Assembly (NCBI GenBank): GCA_907165065.1
Contig: OU015533.1
Span: forward strand, 25,684,578 to 25,748,577
Direction of reading: 5' to 3'
DNA length: 64,000 nt
Source of the DNA: Caprimulgus europaeus
Taxonomy: Eukaryota; Chordata; Aves; Caprimulgiformes; Caprimulgidae
The notes beneath the pieces are model-generated. The model was not told the DNA's origin and did not search any database. It saw only the letters and a list, made by a program, of their open reading frames with translations. Both the position numbers and the translations under genes were made by a program. The stretch's first letter is position 1. The number at the start of each line of letters is the position of its first letter. Positions 1 to 11,400 of the stretch are shown piece after piece.

Positions 1-1085
1 TTCGGCGGGATGGGGGTGGTGGGGGCCGCCTCCCTCCCGCGCCCGCCGCCTGCACAAAGGCAGGCCCTGGCGAGGCGGCAGCGGCCACCCGGGAGCCCCC
101 CCGGCCACGTATGTAGCGGCGGTACGAACAATACCTAAACCTGTTGCCCGGGTTCCCCTAGCTAGTACCGACCTGCCGCGCCCCCGGCCCAGGAACAGCC
201 GGCGAGACCCACAAAGCGGGAAGGAAACGGGAAGAGGCGGAGAGCTCCGCTGCCAGGCGCCAGGTACCCCGTTAGCCCGCCCGCCAGCGGCGGGGTCGCG
301 GCGCCGGCCATGGAGGGCTGCGGCAGGGCTGCGCTGCCGCAAGGCCGGGCCACCGCCGCCCCCCGGGAAGGCCGGGACCAGTCGCCACCCGACGGAGCGG
401 TGCGTCCCACAGCTCCAACGCCGCCGCCCGGGGAACAAAGCGTGGCCAGGCCGCAGGGCCTGCGCTGCACGCGGGGCCGCCCCTCCGCGGGGCCGGGGCA
501 AGGGAAGATCCCCTCCGGACGCGGCTACTCACCCGGCTGCGGCGCTCCGGGTGCCCGGGCTGGGCAGAAGCCGGCGGCAGGGCGGGCGGGCGGACGCGGG
601 GCGGAGCCTGGACCCGCCCGCTCCGGCCAGGCTGCGGCGGCTGCCTTCAGCCGACTCGTACCGCCTCGCTGGCCCGGCGGCAGCCCCCGGGGACGGGGGC
701 GGCTCCGACCCCTCCCCCGTCAGCAAGGAGACAGCGAACACCGGGCGCTATCGCGCCCGCCTCCGCTCCGCTGCCCTCGCCTCAGCTCCCCCCCTCTTCC
801 CCCGCCTGCGGGGCGCGGAGCCGCGGTACCGCCGGCCCCTCCCGTGGAGCCGCCGCGGCAGCTGCGCGGGACCCGGCCTGGCCGAGAAACGATGAGACGA
901 GGCCCCACCCCAGCGGGAGACAATGAGCCGCTGCTGTCCCGCTAGGGGGTGCCGAGCGCTGCGCCCCGCAGGCCCCGGCAGGCACCGCTCGGGCCCCTTG
1001 CCCGCCGCCCCGGCCTCCTGTCAGTGCCCGAGGGGCCGCTGTGAACACCCAGCGTAGGGGCTGGAGGCTGCCTGACTGCAGATCT
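1..1085. promoter_or_regulatory. CpG island, probable promoter of a leftward gene (inferred SESTD1)
   Basis: The first kilobase is extremely GC-rich with many CpG dinucleotides and repeated GC boxes (for example the run of GGGCGG-type motifs around 580-605 and CCCGCC around 614). It changes to ordinary AT-rich sequence after about 1100. This is the composition of an unmethylated vertebrate CpG-island promoter. No TATA box is obvious. A good minus-strand splice donor at 532/533 argues that transcription runs leftward out of the window. In other vertebrates the gene lying 3' of ZNF385B, in the same orientation, is SESTD1, which fits the position here, but no SESTD1 coding sequence is visible. 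A divergent plus-strand transcript cannot be excluded. The island is clear from composition; the gene assignment is inference from known gene order. Confidence 0.8.
533..750 (-). other. SESTD1: Candidate non-coding first exon (inferred SESTD1 5' UTR); right end not determined
   Basis: On the minus strand the sequence reads GCCGG|GTGAGTAG, with the intron starting at 532. This is a near-consensus splice donor in the middle of the CpG island. An exon would therefore end at 533 and extend rightward to an undefined start site; 750 is only a nominal limit. Open frames across this stretch (211 codons on plus at 310-945, others on minus) are what stop-poor GC-rich DNA produces and match no family I know. 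The name SESTD1 (a SEC14 and spectrin-repeat protein) rests on conserved gene order next to ZNF385B, not on protein sequence. The next exon would lie left of this window. Confidence 0.4.
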
Positions 1086-4000
1086 TTTAGCACTGGCAGT
1101 CCCGATAAGGTAACAGTAGCCGAGTAGGCGTGCATTGCTGTTTGGAGATACATGTGTGTGAGTGTGTGTCGAGCGCAAGTCTAATTGATCACAGGTGAAA
1201 ACTGGTCGTTGATAGTGCCTCGGGCAGATGTCGGCTTCCAGCTGCGGCCCTCTGCCATCGCTGATTCAGTAATCACGGCACTAACTAACGCGAGTTTTTT
1301 TTCCTCCAGATTGCGGCTAATAACCTACCGTCTGCCCAGGCTCCTGGACAAACATCCTGAAACTCGGTCACGCCAAAACTGAAATAATACAAGCAAAAAT
1401 GTGGAAAGAAATGCTGTGAAGAAAGCCAGCCAAGACACTTGTCTTGCTTTCAGTCTAACTGCCCTAGGTCAAGTTGCTGTCAGTCTTAAATCTTCTGCTG
1501 AACACATAATTCTTAGGCTACATAATGGCTATTTAAAAAAAAAATTGGCTTCTGCAAACTCTGTTTTAACAGTAATTTTGCTCTTGTAATTTGCAGAGTG
1601 ACTGAGTATCATTTACTATATTTCATTCCAAATACGAAAACCATCTCACATAGGCTGCAACTGCTTAGTTTCTCCCCTCAGAACACAATGTGCAAAGCCG
1701 CCACTCTTTGCCCCCTTTCCTGGTGGCTGCCAGTCAATGTCTTCTGTTCCTCAGCATCACCATCGGAGCATCCACCTCATCCTTGGCTTCTGCTGACTCA
1801 GAAAGCTGTCCCTCCCTTGGCAACAAATCCCACTGGATGTGCGAGAGTTAAAGACAAAGAACTGTCATTAAATTTTCAGAGGAGGCCTATCAGTCAAGGC
1901 CTGTCAGCCTCAAGAACATACCTTCTCTTTTGGGTCTTTCTTTTGTGGAAGAATACTTAGCAGCAGCAAAAGAAGAGGAAGAGCAAAAAACTTCACTACA
2001 ACTTATAGAGATAAACAGAGATAAGTGATCTTGTTCAGCTTCCCACCAAAAGTAATTGCTGTAGATAACTATATAAATTATTTTGTGCTTTATTAAAAGA
2101 GGAAAGTTTTAATATTTTAAGTGTATGCACTAACAGTTTGAGAATGCACTAGATACAACTTTTAGGTCACTTTTCTACATTTATGCTTATTTATTGCACA
2201 CTTGTGGTCACAGGGTAAAACAGTGGAAACTTTCACTATTAATCAACATTTACTTAAGATCCCACAGGTTGTATCTTTGTAATTTCTGACTGTAGGACAA
2301 ATAGTATTTCAGAACACTAGGTAAGTGATCTGATGTCCAGCACCAATGTCCAGCACAAGTGAAAAGCTAGTGGAAGTCACTGACGCATATATCTTTAATC
2401 TTTAAAAGGAGCAAAACTAAAATCAACAAAGGGAAAACTGCAGCTGACTGCCATACTGAGTTTTTCTTTATGATTTCACACTTCTAAAAGCCTCCATAGT
2501 GCAGACATTACATTCTGTGTACCATTCCTGTGACACGGCCTAAACAATAAATTAAAGTATGTCTATTTATGACAAGATTCGGTGATTTTGTTTTTTTATG
2601 GATCTCAAACTTTTCAATATGAATGAACTAATTAATCCTAATAAAATTTCTTATAGTTACTTTTGTGATAAGATAAATTTAAGCCAAAAAGACAGAGAGG
2701 AAGGGCAGAACTCTTGCAGCCACTTCCAATAATCTAAGACAGAGCAACCCAAAAGTCACTCTCATTTGTACTCTGACTGGAGCTGTGCTAGTTTGAGTTT
2801 CATGATGTTTTAACAGGTTTTCTGACTTTCTTTTTCTGTGTATACTCTGCTGAGTGATTTGCCAGGACAGAATCTTAGATGATTAATTTTGTTTAAGTTC
2901 ATACCGGCAGTTCAGAGTTGTAGTTAATTGCCTTTGCCATGCAAACTGCCAGTAGAAAGAAATTACAGTACATTTTTGTATCAAGGATCCATCTGATTGC
3001 TTTAGCCTTAATAGCCTTAATATATGCTATTATTCTCCAACAGCCATACCAGATTTACTCAAGTACGAATAAAAGTAAATAGGCTGAAAACATCCTGAGC
3101 TTTGGGCACTGTGCTGCGTGCCAACACAACAGAGCCTTTGTTGCAGGCAGAGCAGTGCTCTCACAACAGAGTTACTGCTTCCAGCTTCAGTTGCTGCACT
3201 TCCAGAAAAATCAGCCTTCAAAGAAAATGAAACCAAACCCCCATAGCTTCTAGTGGACACCAGCTCATCACCAATGACACTGGTCCCAGGTGCCACCAGG
3301 GGTGAGAGTGGCCATCCTGTGCAGCACCCCATGGGTCTGCTATGCACCTTCCATCTTGCTCCACCTGCCATTGGGCACAAGGAGATGCTGCTGGGCAGAG
3401 CCTTGCACCGGGCAGTCTGGAAACCCTCCACCTGGAGTGATTTACTCTGCTGCCTTGCTTGTTGTTTGCTTCCACATCTTCGTGCAACAAACAGACAATT
3501 GTTTTTACCTGTAGTACAAAACTGAATGTCAGTAGTTAAATTAGTGTAAGCCAGCACTATCCAGTGTAAGTGGCTGGAGATGTAACTTGCAGACCACTGA
3601 AATTCATAAATGGTATGTACAGTAAAGAAGCAAATAACTTCATGCAGTGGGATTAGTGTAGGCTGACAGTGATGAATTGTAAATAAAAACTGGATAATGT
3701 TTTGTATGTGGAGCTTTATGATCATAACAAGATGGTATCAGCGCATTCATGGGTAAGCAGCAGCAACATTACTACTTTAAAGCCTTATGTATTTGTCATA
3801 CAGCCAGATTCATGTTGGCAAAACAGTGGGAAAAGTCCTTCTATGTTGATAAACAGTATCAGGAGGTTTGGGAAGTGAAAGTGACAGAAAAATATAAGCA
3901 TTCAGTGCACATTCAAAACATCACTGAAACAAACAAAAGATCTGCTACAGTATTCAGCATGTGAACTACCATTCACTGGCTGCTGAAGGTAGCAACATTC

Positions 4001-6580
4001 ACCTGCTATTAGCGTAACAATTTGAAATGTCCTTTTAAACACAAATAGTTTTTAATCCTGGACTGAGGAGTGATTGTTTCTTCTGAAACAATTAGCAACA
4101 AAGCCCTAAATTGTGCTCTTAACAGAATCTGAAACTCGAGTCACAGATAGCCCAAACCCGTGAGACTGCCTTTACTGATTAGCACAAGCTGAAAGCCTGG
4201 CACTCTGTGTAGGCAGCGCCTAGGAGGCTTTGAAGGAGCTATGTTTTATTATATTCATACTTTTCAAAGGGTGTATAAAACAATCTTTTAAATAGCTATC
4301 TCATGTTGGCAATAATTTTGAAGTTTTTGAGTGAAATTATTAAAAAAAAAGTCCTTGTTTTGTAAAGGCCTTTACATGAGTGACATGTCTGTAATGAGAG
4401 ACAGCAGTATAAATCTTTGCAAGATTCTGGAGAAACTGGGAGGTTTTTGTGTCTTTTTTTCATATGCTTCTCAGCACTCAGGTAGAAATAATAAAGCATA
4501 TCCTGATCTCATCATATCCTTCCAAGTACTAGAGGCTGCTGGATTGTATGTCCTGCAGCAAACTGCAGTGACTTTTATTACTTTGTTTAATTACTTTTTA
4601 TTTTCCATAAAATATATTCTTTTTCTTTCCTTCCTCCTGATGAAATAAGGACTTTCTTGTAAAAATGAAAAGAAAAGACAAGTCTAAAGGCTACATTGCC
4701 TGAGTAGCTACCTGAGATATGCTTAGTGGGAAGCAAAGCTACCTGTGGTCAGTATCTTGCTGCCCAGGTTTTCTGAACACGAACATGGTTTCCTCACAAA
4801 TTTATTTAATCTTGTGAAAGAGAAATGGTTTCTGGCTGGTGGTATGCTCTGAGCCTCCATAATACAGGGGGAATGCCTTCCTTTCTACCCAGGAAATCAA
4901 TCCATAGTGTCTAGTCTGAGTCTCATCTGCAATAACAAGGGTATATGGATCTTGATCCCATCTTTGTAGCTTCAGTCAGAAGGTACACAGCAGGAGAATG
5001 GAGGTGGGCATGTCTCAGGTCACGTTTGTGGCTTCAGGGGAAGGAGATGAGAACCAATTTACCTGTTATGTTAGGTGCTTATGCCATACCACTGAGCAAG
5101 TCTAGTGGAATGTCTACAGCATACTCTTGTCACCTGATGGCTCAACCTGATCAGGAATTACTGCTGTGGTGCTCGTTGAAGAAAAGGAACAACTGTGCTT
5201 ACCATATTAGTTATCACATGAGGCATAACAGCTCTGAAAAAACGTGACTCTGAAATGCTAACTAGAGAAGTAACAGAGAGAGTGCTCATAGTCAGTGACA
5301 TTTTGAATAAGACTCCTGGACAAAGCAACTAATGTTCTGCTGGAACCGTATTTGCAGCTCCATGCTGCTTTCTTCTGCTGGCACCAAAAAAACAAAGAAC
5401 AGGGATTTTTCTAATGAGACTTGATTATTTTGCTGCCTCCAACTTGCTCACTTGTTGGCCATGGAGTTTATTAGCATTAGCCTGTAGAAGAAGCTACATT
5501 CGGTACCACCATCATTTTTGCTTACATTAGATTTACATTTAATTTCTAGCTTCAGAATGAACTATTAGCAAAATGTTAACAGCATAAAGGATGTTAGATG
5601 GTAATGTATGTCAGAGATCAAGAAATGGGTGTCCTGTACTGTAGCTGTGACTTTGTGTGATCTCAGAAAAGGGGAAGACAAAGACAGTTTTACACTTTTT
5701 GTGTGCATTCCTCATATTGGATGATTCTAGATTCTAGCGCAGTTCTGACCAAGAAGTGTTAATGAGCATGTTCTTGAGAAAAAAATTCTGTAATTTTCTT
5801 CTGAAGGTCAGAAGGGTGATCATTTGGAAAGAGAATAAATTGAAAGGAGTTTCCCCAATAGCATTTTTCTTTGTATGACTAATTAGGAGATCTATCTATT
5901 TTAACAGGAACTGGTCAGTTATGGATTTTAAATACATTCTCTGTATAGATTCCTCTTCGTATGGCTTTCTAACTTTACAAACAGGAGCTGGCTTCCAGGG
6001 TATATACTAACACTAATCACAATAATTGTTAGTAACAGTGAATTGAAAGAGGGTAAGAAATATGAGCTATTTTTAGAGGCAATAAGCCAGAGCTCTTCAC
6101 TCACAGAGAAAAGCCATTTTTAAAAATAAGTGGCTGGGCTGGTTAAAATTAATCACTGTGTCTGCTAGTCTATGGGTGTCCTTAAAGCTTCCTGACTTTA
6201 TAGTTTATTATGTTTATTAAGCATTTAGGAGCTTTAACTTGTAACCTTTGGCGTAGAAAAGTGCTTATTTTATAGAGACTTAGTGTTACTTCGTGTTCAG
6301 TTACTCAGTATCCAGTGTTCACCCTGGACGTCAGAAATCCTTTTCAAGAAAGTGAGAATATCATGGCTAAAACCCCAACTACTTTACCAAAGGAAGGAAT
6401 TAAATCTGTAATTATAATTAAAAAGTAAAACATTTTGTAATGTGTGGACTTAATTTCTCATTGCTTTATCAAAACTGTTGTGTACAAACTTAACTTTAAT
6501 GCATTTTGAAAGAGTAGTCTCAAATATAATTAATTGTGTTTATCCTTAAAATATTTCTGAAATCTTAGTCAGAATGGCCA
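1086..6580. other. AT-rich intergenic stretch without supported genes
   Basis: No recognisable coding exon, RNA gene or transposon was seen here. The longest open frame is 231 codons on minus (3030-3725); its translation matches no family I know and overlaps other frames of similar quality. A small GC-richer patch lies at about 3240-3450. A perfect 8-base stem with a 4-base loop (ATTGTTTC / GAAACAAT) sits at 4073-4092 and is too small to call an RNA. Confidence 0.6.
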
Positions 6581-6660
6581 GGATTTTCAAACACATCCTA
6601 AAGCCCTATGTGCCTAACCATGGGACAAGTTTCTAAGCCATGGAGGTGTTTTAAAATCCC
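6581..6660. repeat. Short inverted-repeat element, MITE-like remnant
   Basis: The ends are inverted copies: GGATTTTCAAACAC at 6581-6594 faces GTGTTTTAAAATCC(C) at 6646-6660, pairing at 13 of 14 positions. Inside, CCTAA-containing words (CCTAAAGCC, GTGCCTAACC, CTAAGCC) recur on both sides of the centre. This layout resembles a family of hairpin-like elements with GATTTTCAAA ends and CCTAAG cores that I recall from turtles and crocodilians. The assignment is from memory and needs a repeat-library search. The inverted ends themselves are visible directly. Confidence 0.5.
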
Positions 6661-8365
6661 TCTCACTGGTCCTTGGTTTTCTGTTGTTTTGTATAGTTCG
6701 CAAATAGTTTGTAAACCTCTCCTTATATCCCTTTTCTGCACACATAGATGGGAAGTCATGGGCAGTCAGGCTGTATGATACTATTCACAGAGGTCACACA
6801 CATTCCAAATAGGTTGCTAAAGTCATTCAGGCAACCTTGAGAGTAAGGTTCTGTTCAAATGGAACATGAATAATACTGTCTAATCCGAAGAGCTGATAAT
6901 TTTCTAGTCTGAGCCAAGGATTTCTTGAGCTTTTCTTCTTTACAGTATTTGGTGTTATACAACAACTGAAATTTGGATGTAACTGTTGAGTGCTAAATTA
7001 GGTACTTGGCACTTTGTCTTCTAGTACATGAAGATAATTTCAGAACAGCTCATACTGAGAGACGGGAAAAATAGGGCAGAGAAAAATTAAATCGTGCAAC
7101 AATTTTTACTTAATAAGGTAATACTGATAAACTTGCGTAAAAACAAATATTGTTGAAGAATGTTATCATGCACTGAGTTAATGTATATAACAAAATTTTA
7201 CAAAACATGAAAATTTATATTTCTTTATGTTAAAAAAAAAATAAAAACCTTCCCTAACAGACTCATAGCAAATTTTAATTCAGCAAATGAAACTTTCTAA
7301 AGAAAAGATCATTAAAATTCCTCATATTCTTCTCATGAGCCAGCAAGCAGGTTGAAAACCCAAGGTACTATGAATTGAACTTTCAGTACTACAAACTATA
7401 AGGAAACTTACCACATGCAGACAGATAAAAGGAAAGGAATCTCAGCACAGACAGAGGCAGATCAAGTACATGTGTCCGACTCCACTTTTAGAGCATTGCA
7501 GGAGGAGAAATTATTTCTGTACTTAGTCATTTTGATTGTATACCAGCCAATTTCTTATACTGTAACAAATATTGATGAGTACCTTATTGCTTCAATAGTA
7601 TCTTTCCTGTAATAGTAATAAAGGTGTTTACATCTATGTAATTTTTCAGTAATAAGAGCTAAAGTTTAGATATTTCTTAATATTTAACTGGTTTAGCTTC
7701 AGAGAGGCAGGATCTGAGTGGACTCTTTCCCACAGTCCAGTGCAGGGTATGCAACAGCTGACTCACAACTATCACAACAGCCTGTCTATACCTACCCACC
7801 AAATACAGCCAGTCAATCTGTATAGTTTGTCCATCCTTTTATGGTGAGCTATTCAAGCTGCTGTGTTTGTTCTCAGACTCTACAGAAAAGGTAATAGCTA
7901 TTTGCAACATCATATGCCTGCATCTTCCAGCAAAACTGTGGCAGTTCTATTTCTTTTCTGGTTTTGCAAATTATGTTCTGAGCTGGAGGAGGAAGCAGAA
8001 ATTTGCACCTAATGAAATGGATGTCTGGAGCTAGGGCTTTTCAAGTTCTGTGCTTCTTTAGTGGATGTATTGCTTGCTAAGAGTTTTATACTGTTAGTGA
8101 TTTTTATTGCTTATTTCTACACAGGCTTGCGTTTCAGGATTTTTGAAACATTTGGTTAACTGAATCAGAAGTATACTTGGAATGTCAACATATTTGAAAC
8201 AATGCAATAAATGCAGATCTGTGAGAATGTTCTGCTTAAGCATTTTGCAAGGACTCTGCTAGTTTCACATGATTTTATGAAATAATTTGGTTTAATTCAT
8301 TCTTCTCCTAAACCCTTTTTCATAACTGACTGTGGCTATCCTTCATACTTTATCCATAAATAAAA

Positions 8366-8480
8366 CAGAATGATAGAATCGTTTGGTTGGAAAAGACCTT
8401 TGAGATCATCGAGTCCAACCATACCTGTCCACTATTGAACCATATCTCTGAGCACCTCATATACCTGTGTGTCCTCTAGT
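8366..8480 (-). mobile_element. CR1 LINE 3'-end fragment
   Basis: The plus strand reads AGAATGATAGAATCG, then GGTTGGAAAAGACCTTTGAG and ATCATCGAGTCCAACC. This is the reverse complement of the conserved 3' untranslated end of avian CR1 elements, including their short terminal repeat. The copy is therefore in minus orientation and 5'-truncated after about 110 bases, as most CR1 insertions are. It carries no coding sequence. Confidence 0.8.
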
Positions 8481-11400
8481 TATAATCAGCAACTGGAACC
8501 AGATTACTGTTTGCCTTTTTAGCCTAAAAGCAAATATTTTGCTTATAATTTGCTGCCCTGTATTTATGAATGACTGTATGATAAGAATCTGGAATAAAAT
8601 AGGGGGAAAAAAACCTATAGAAAGTTAGAATTCTCGGGACTAGCAAGAAACATTTGAGTTTTCCATATCTTGATACTGCGGCAAATTGTCCTAATGAACC
8701 TTCCTGCTTAAAATTCATGAGCATACTAGGCGCGTGCAGTCAGAAGCAGCATGCTTTTAAACCTTCCCTAGGATAAAGAGGCCCCATCTGTTTTCACTGG
8801 CTTCTGTACCATCTAGGCCATCTATTACCCCTTCACAGAAACATGTTCTTATGCCCATCAGTTGTCACCTGTGCTAGTGCCAACTCATCCTCTATAGCTT
8901 CCGCAACATCCTCACTAGCTCAGGTGAAGTCCTTTTCTGAACTCCAAACTTGCTGACCTGTTTAGTGCTCAACCACTTCAGTGTCACGCCCTAAGGGAAG
9001 TCAACAGCATTCTCTGCTTTGCCTTCAGCTAACAGTAGAAACTTTTTACACGTTTCTCTGTTTTGTTTTCCTCCCTGCTCTAAACATGTTTTGGGTTTAG
9101 CTCAAAATTCCCTCACCGTGCCTGTGCTGCCTGTCTACCTGTGCCTCTGTCAGCTGGAAGATGGCATGTGTCTCCATCCTCTCACCTACAGGCAGACACT
9201 CCTCCATGGCTGGTCATCTCAGGCCAGACATTGTTGAGTCCAAACTTTGTTTGCACCTGCCCCTCGCCACTGCTTTTTGTTTGTGCATTTTAATTTGTGC
9301 AGCTACACAGTGAGCCAGGCTGGAGAGCTAAGACCAAAACCAGCTTCTTTCCCTCCCTGCAAAGTTGATTTGGCCAGCACTTCCACCAAAGGAAGTATTC
9401 AAATTCTACCTTGAGTTAAAAAGTAAATCCTTCCTGTTAAGTAACACATGCCCTTCCCTCTAAGTACTCTGTCAGTGCCTTTCCTGGTATCAATCCTTGA
9501 CTTCAGTAGTCCTCTCTTCAAACATTTTTCTGTTGTCCAAGAAATTTGACTAGCTAGGTTTTCTAAGTTGCTGCTGTGCCATTCTTCAAGTGGCTTCCAC
9601 TTGAGAGCAACCAGTAAAGTTCAGAGGCCCTCCAATGTTCCAGCTTTTGAATGTGTGTCAGCCTCTGGCAGTACGTGACAGGTTACACATATGCTGTGAT
9701 ATTTAGTAGTGCAGAAATGTTTTGAGATCAATCAGAATTTGTAAGCTCCACATAGATTCCCCAGGCAGTTATGTATGACTTCTTCTTTCATTCTTTTTAA
9801 TTTTCAATCCAATGTAAGAAATTAAACCATTTTTGATAGTATGGGAATAAAAGCCTTTTCATAATTCTTGTTCCAGTCCTGCTAAGCCTCATCAGTATAA
9901 TTAGTGCTCTTGTATTTGTAATTCAAGGTGACTAGTTATATATATGAAATTGCTTGTTTCAGTAAAATGTCTGCAGAATTAGACATATTTCTTTGCACTG
10001 GAGTGCAGATCTTGTAATCAGGTCTGTATAGGTAGCCATTACCAAAAAGAAGCCCTATTTATTTCAGACATTTCTGTAGCTCCACTGCCGGGACTGTGGT
10101 CTGGTCTTTAGATCACCTATAAACCATGTAAGTACATGAGCTATATGAAGCATTTAAAATCAGATTTCTAATTACCAGAAGTCTTTTGGAATAGCACAAT
10201 GAGCTTTTAGCTGCGTGAAAGGTGAGTCAAACTGACAGATCTGTCTTTGGATATCTCTGTACTGTAAAGCAGGCATTAGAGGCCAGACCCAAGTTGCTCT
10301 TAACAAAGGTAGTTTACCCCCAGAGCCAGAGTGTACAGGATACATCCCAGGTTGTAACTGAAAATGCACAGCATTTATTTGCTTCTCACAGGGAACAGGA
10401 CACAGATACAGATTTTTAAACATTTTAGCAGCTAATCAGCAGTAAAGCAAACAGAAAGCGAACAAAACCCTGAAGTCTTTTTGTTGTAGTAAATAAAACA
10501 TTGTATTTGGGTTTAATCCAGATTATGCCTCAAAATTTTCACCCTTGAATAGATTTAAAGTTTTTCTATTCTTCATACTCATTAATATCCTTATTTTTAT
10601 CGGTGGCCATCATGCATTTTTTTCAATTATATTTTTAGGCTTCCTTAGCATGCCTTCAAAAATCATTAATAAACTACAGTATCCTGAGTGCTGAGCCACT
10701 ATACAATATTATAAAAATATAATCTGTGTTTCTAATTTCAGGCGTAAATGCGAAAGGAAAGATTTTTCTCTTTGCTTTGCAAAAATCTTTTTAAGACTCT
10801 CCATTTAAAGAATTAAAAAAAAATTTTCTAAAATGGGTAAAATGTTTACTATTTGTTGCAGTAAAAGGATTGTACTTTTAAAATATGATCATATTCTCAT
10901 TTTCATTTATTATTATATTAGCAATAAACACCAGCAATAATAAATTTTATGTATATAGCAGTTAGGTATAACATATAACACAGTTACATCCAATAATAAG
11001 GAAACTAAAGAACCTAATAAAAGCATATGCATAATTTTTTAATATCTAAATAAATAATTAAGCTGTGCTTATTGGCAATGGAAACAGGTTGCATGGAATT
11101 ATTTTCCAAACAATTAAAATATAGGAATCATACTTTGTTTTTTTTTCTTCTATTTACACATAACAAAAGAGAACATGCACTTGCTTACCAACAAATTTCA
11201 CATCTATTTTACTGGGGAAGGAGATTATTTCACAGTGGTTTTGAAAGCTTAGATGTCTGTAAGCTATCCCAGTGAAAATTCACTTTTTTATTGATCTAGA
11301 GGTTTTCAGTTGTTTAGAAAAAGCAGGAGACTGCAAAAATGTTAGGACAGGAGGAAAGGGAACCAGCAATGATGGTCACATTATTTATGAACTGCATAAT

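Noticed and set aside
310-945. 211-codon plus-strand open frame starting with ATG
   Set aside because: It lies in the CpG island where stop codons are rare. The translation is Pro/Arg/Gly-rich compositional sequence with overlapping frames of similar length on both strands and no family resemblance.
4073-4092. Perfect 8-base stem with 4-base loop
   Set aside because: Too short for a microRNA precursor or other structured RNA; such hairpins are expected by chance in 64 kb.
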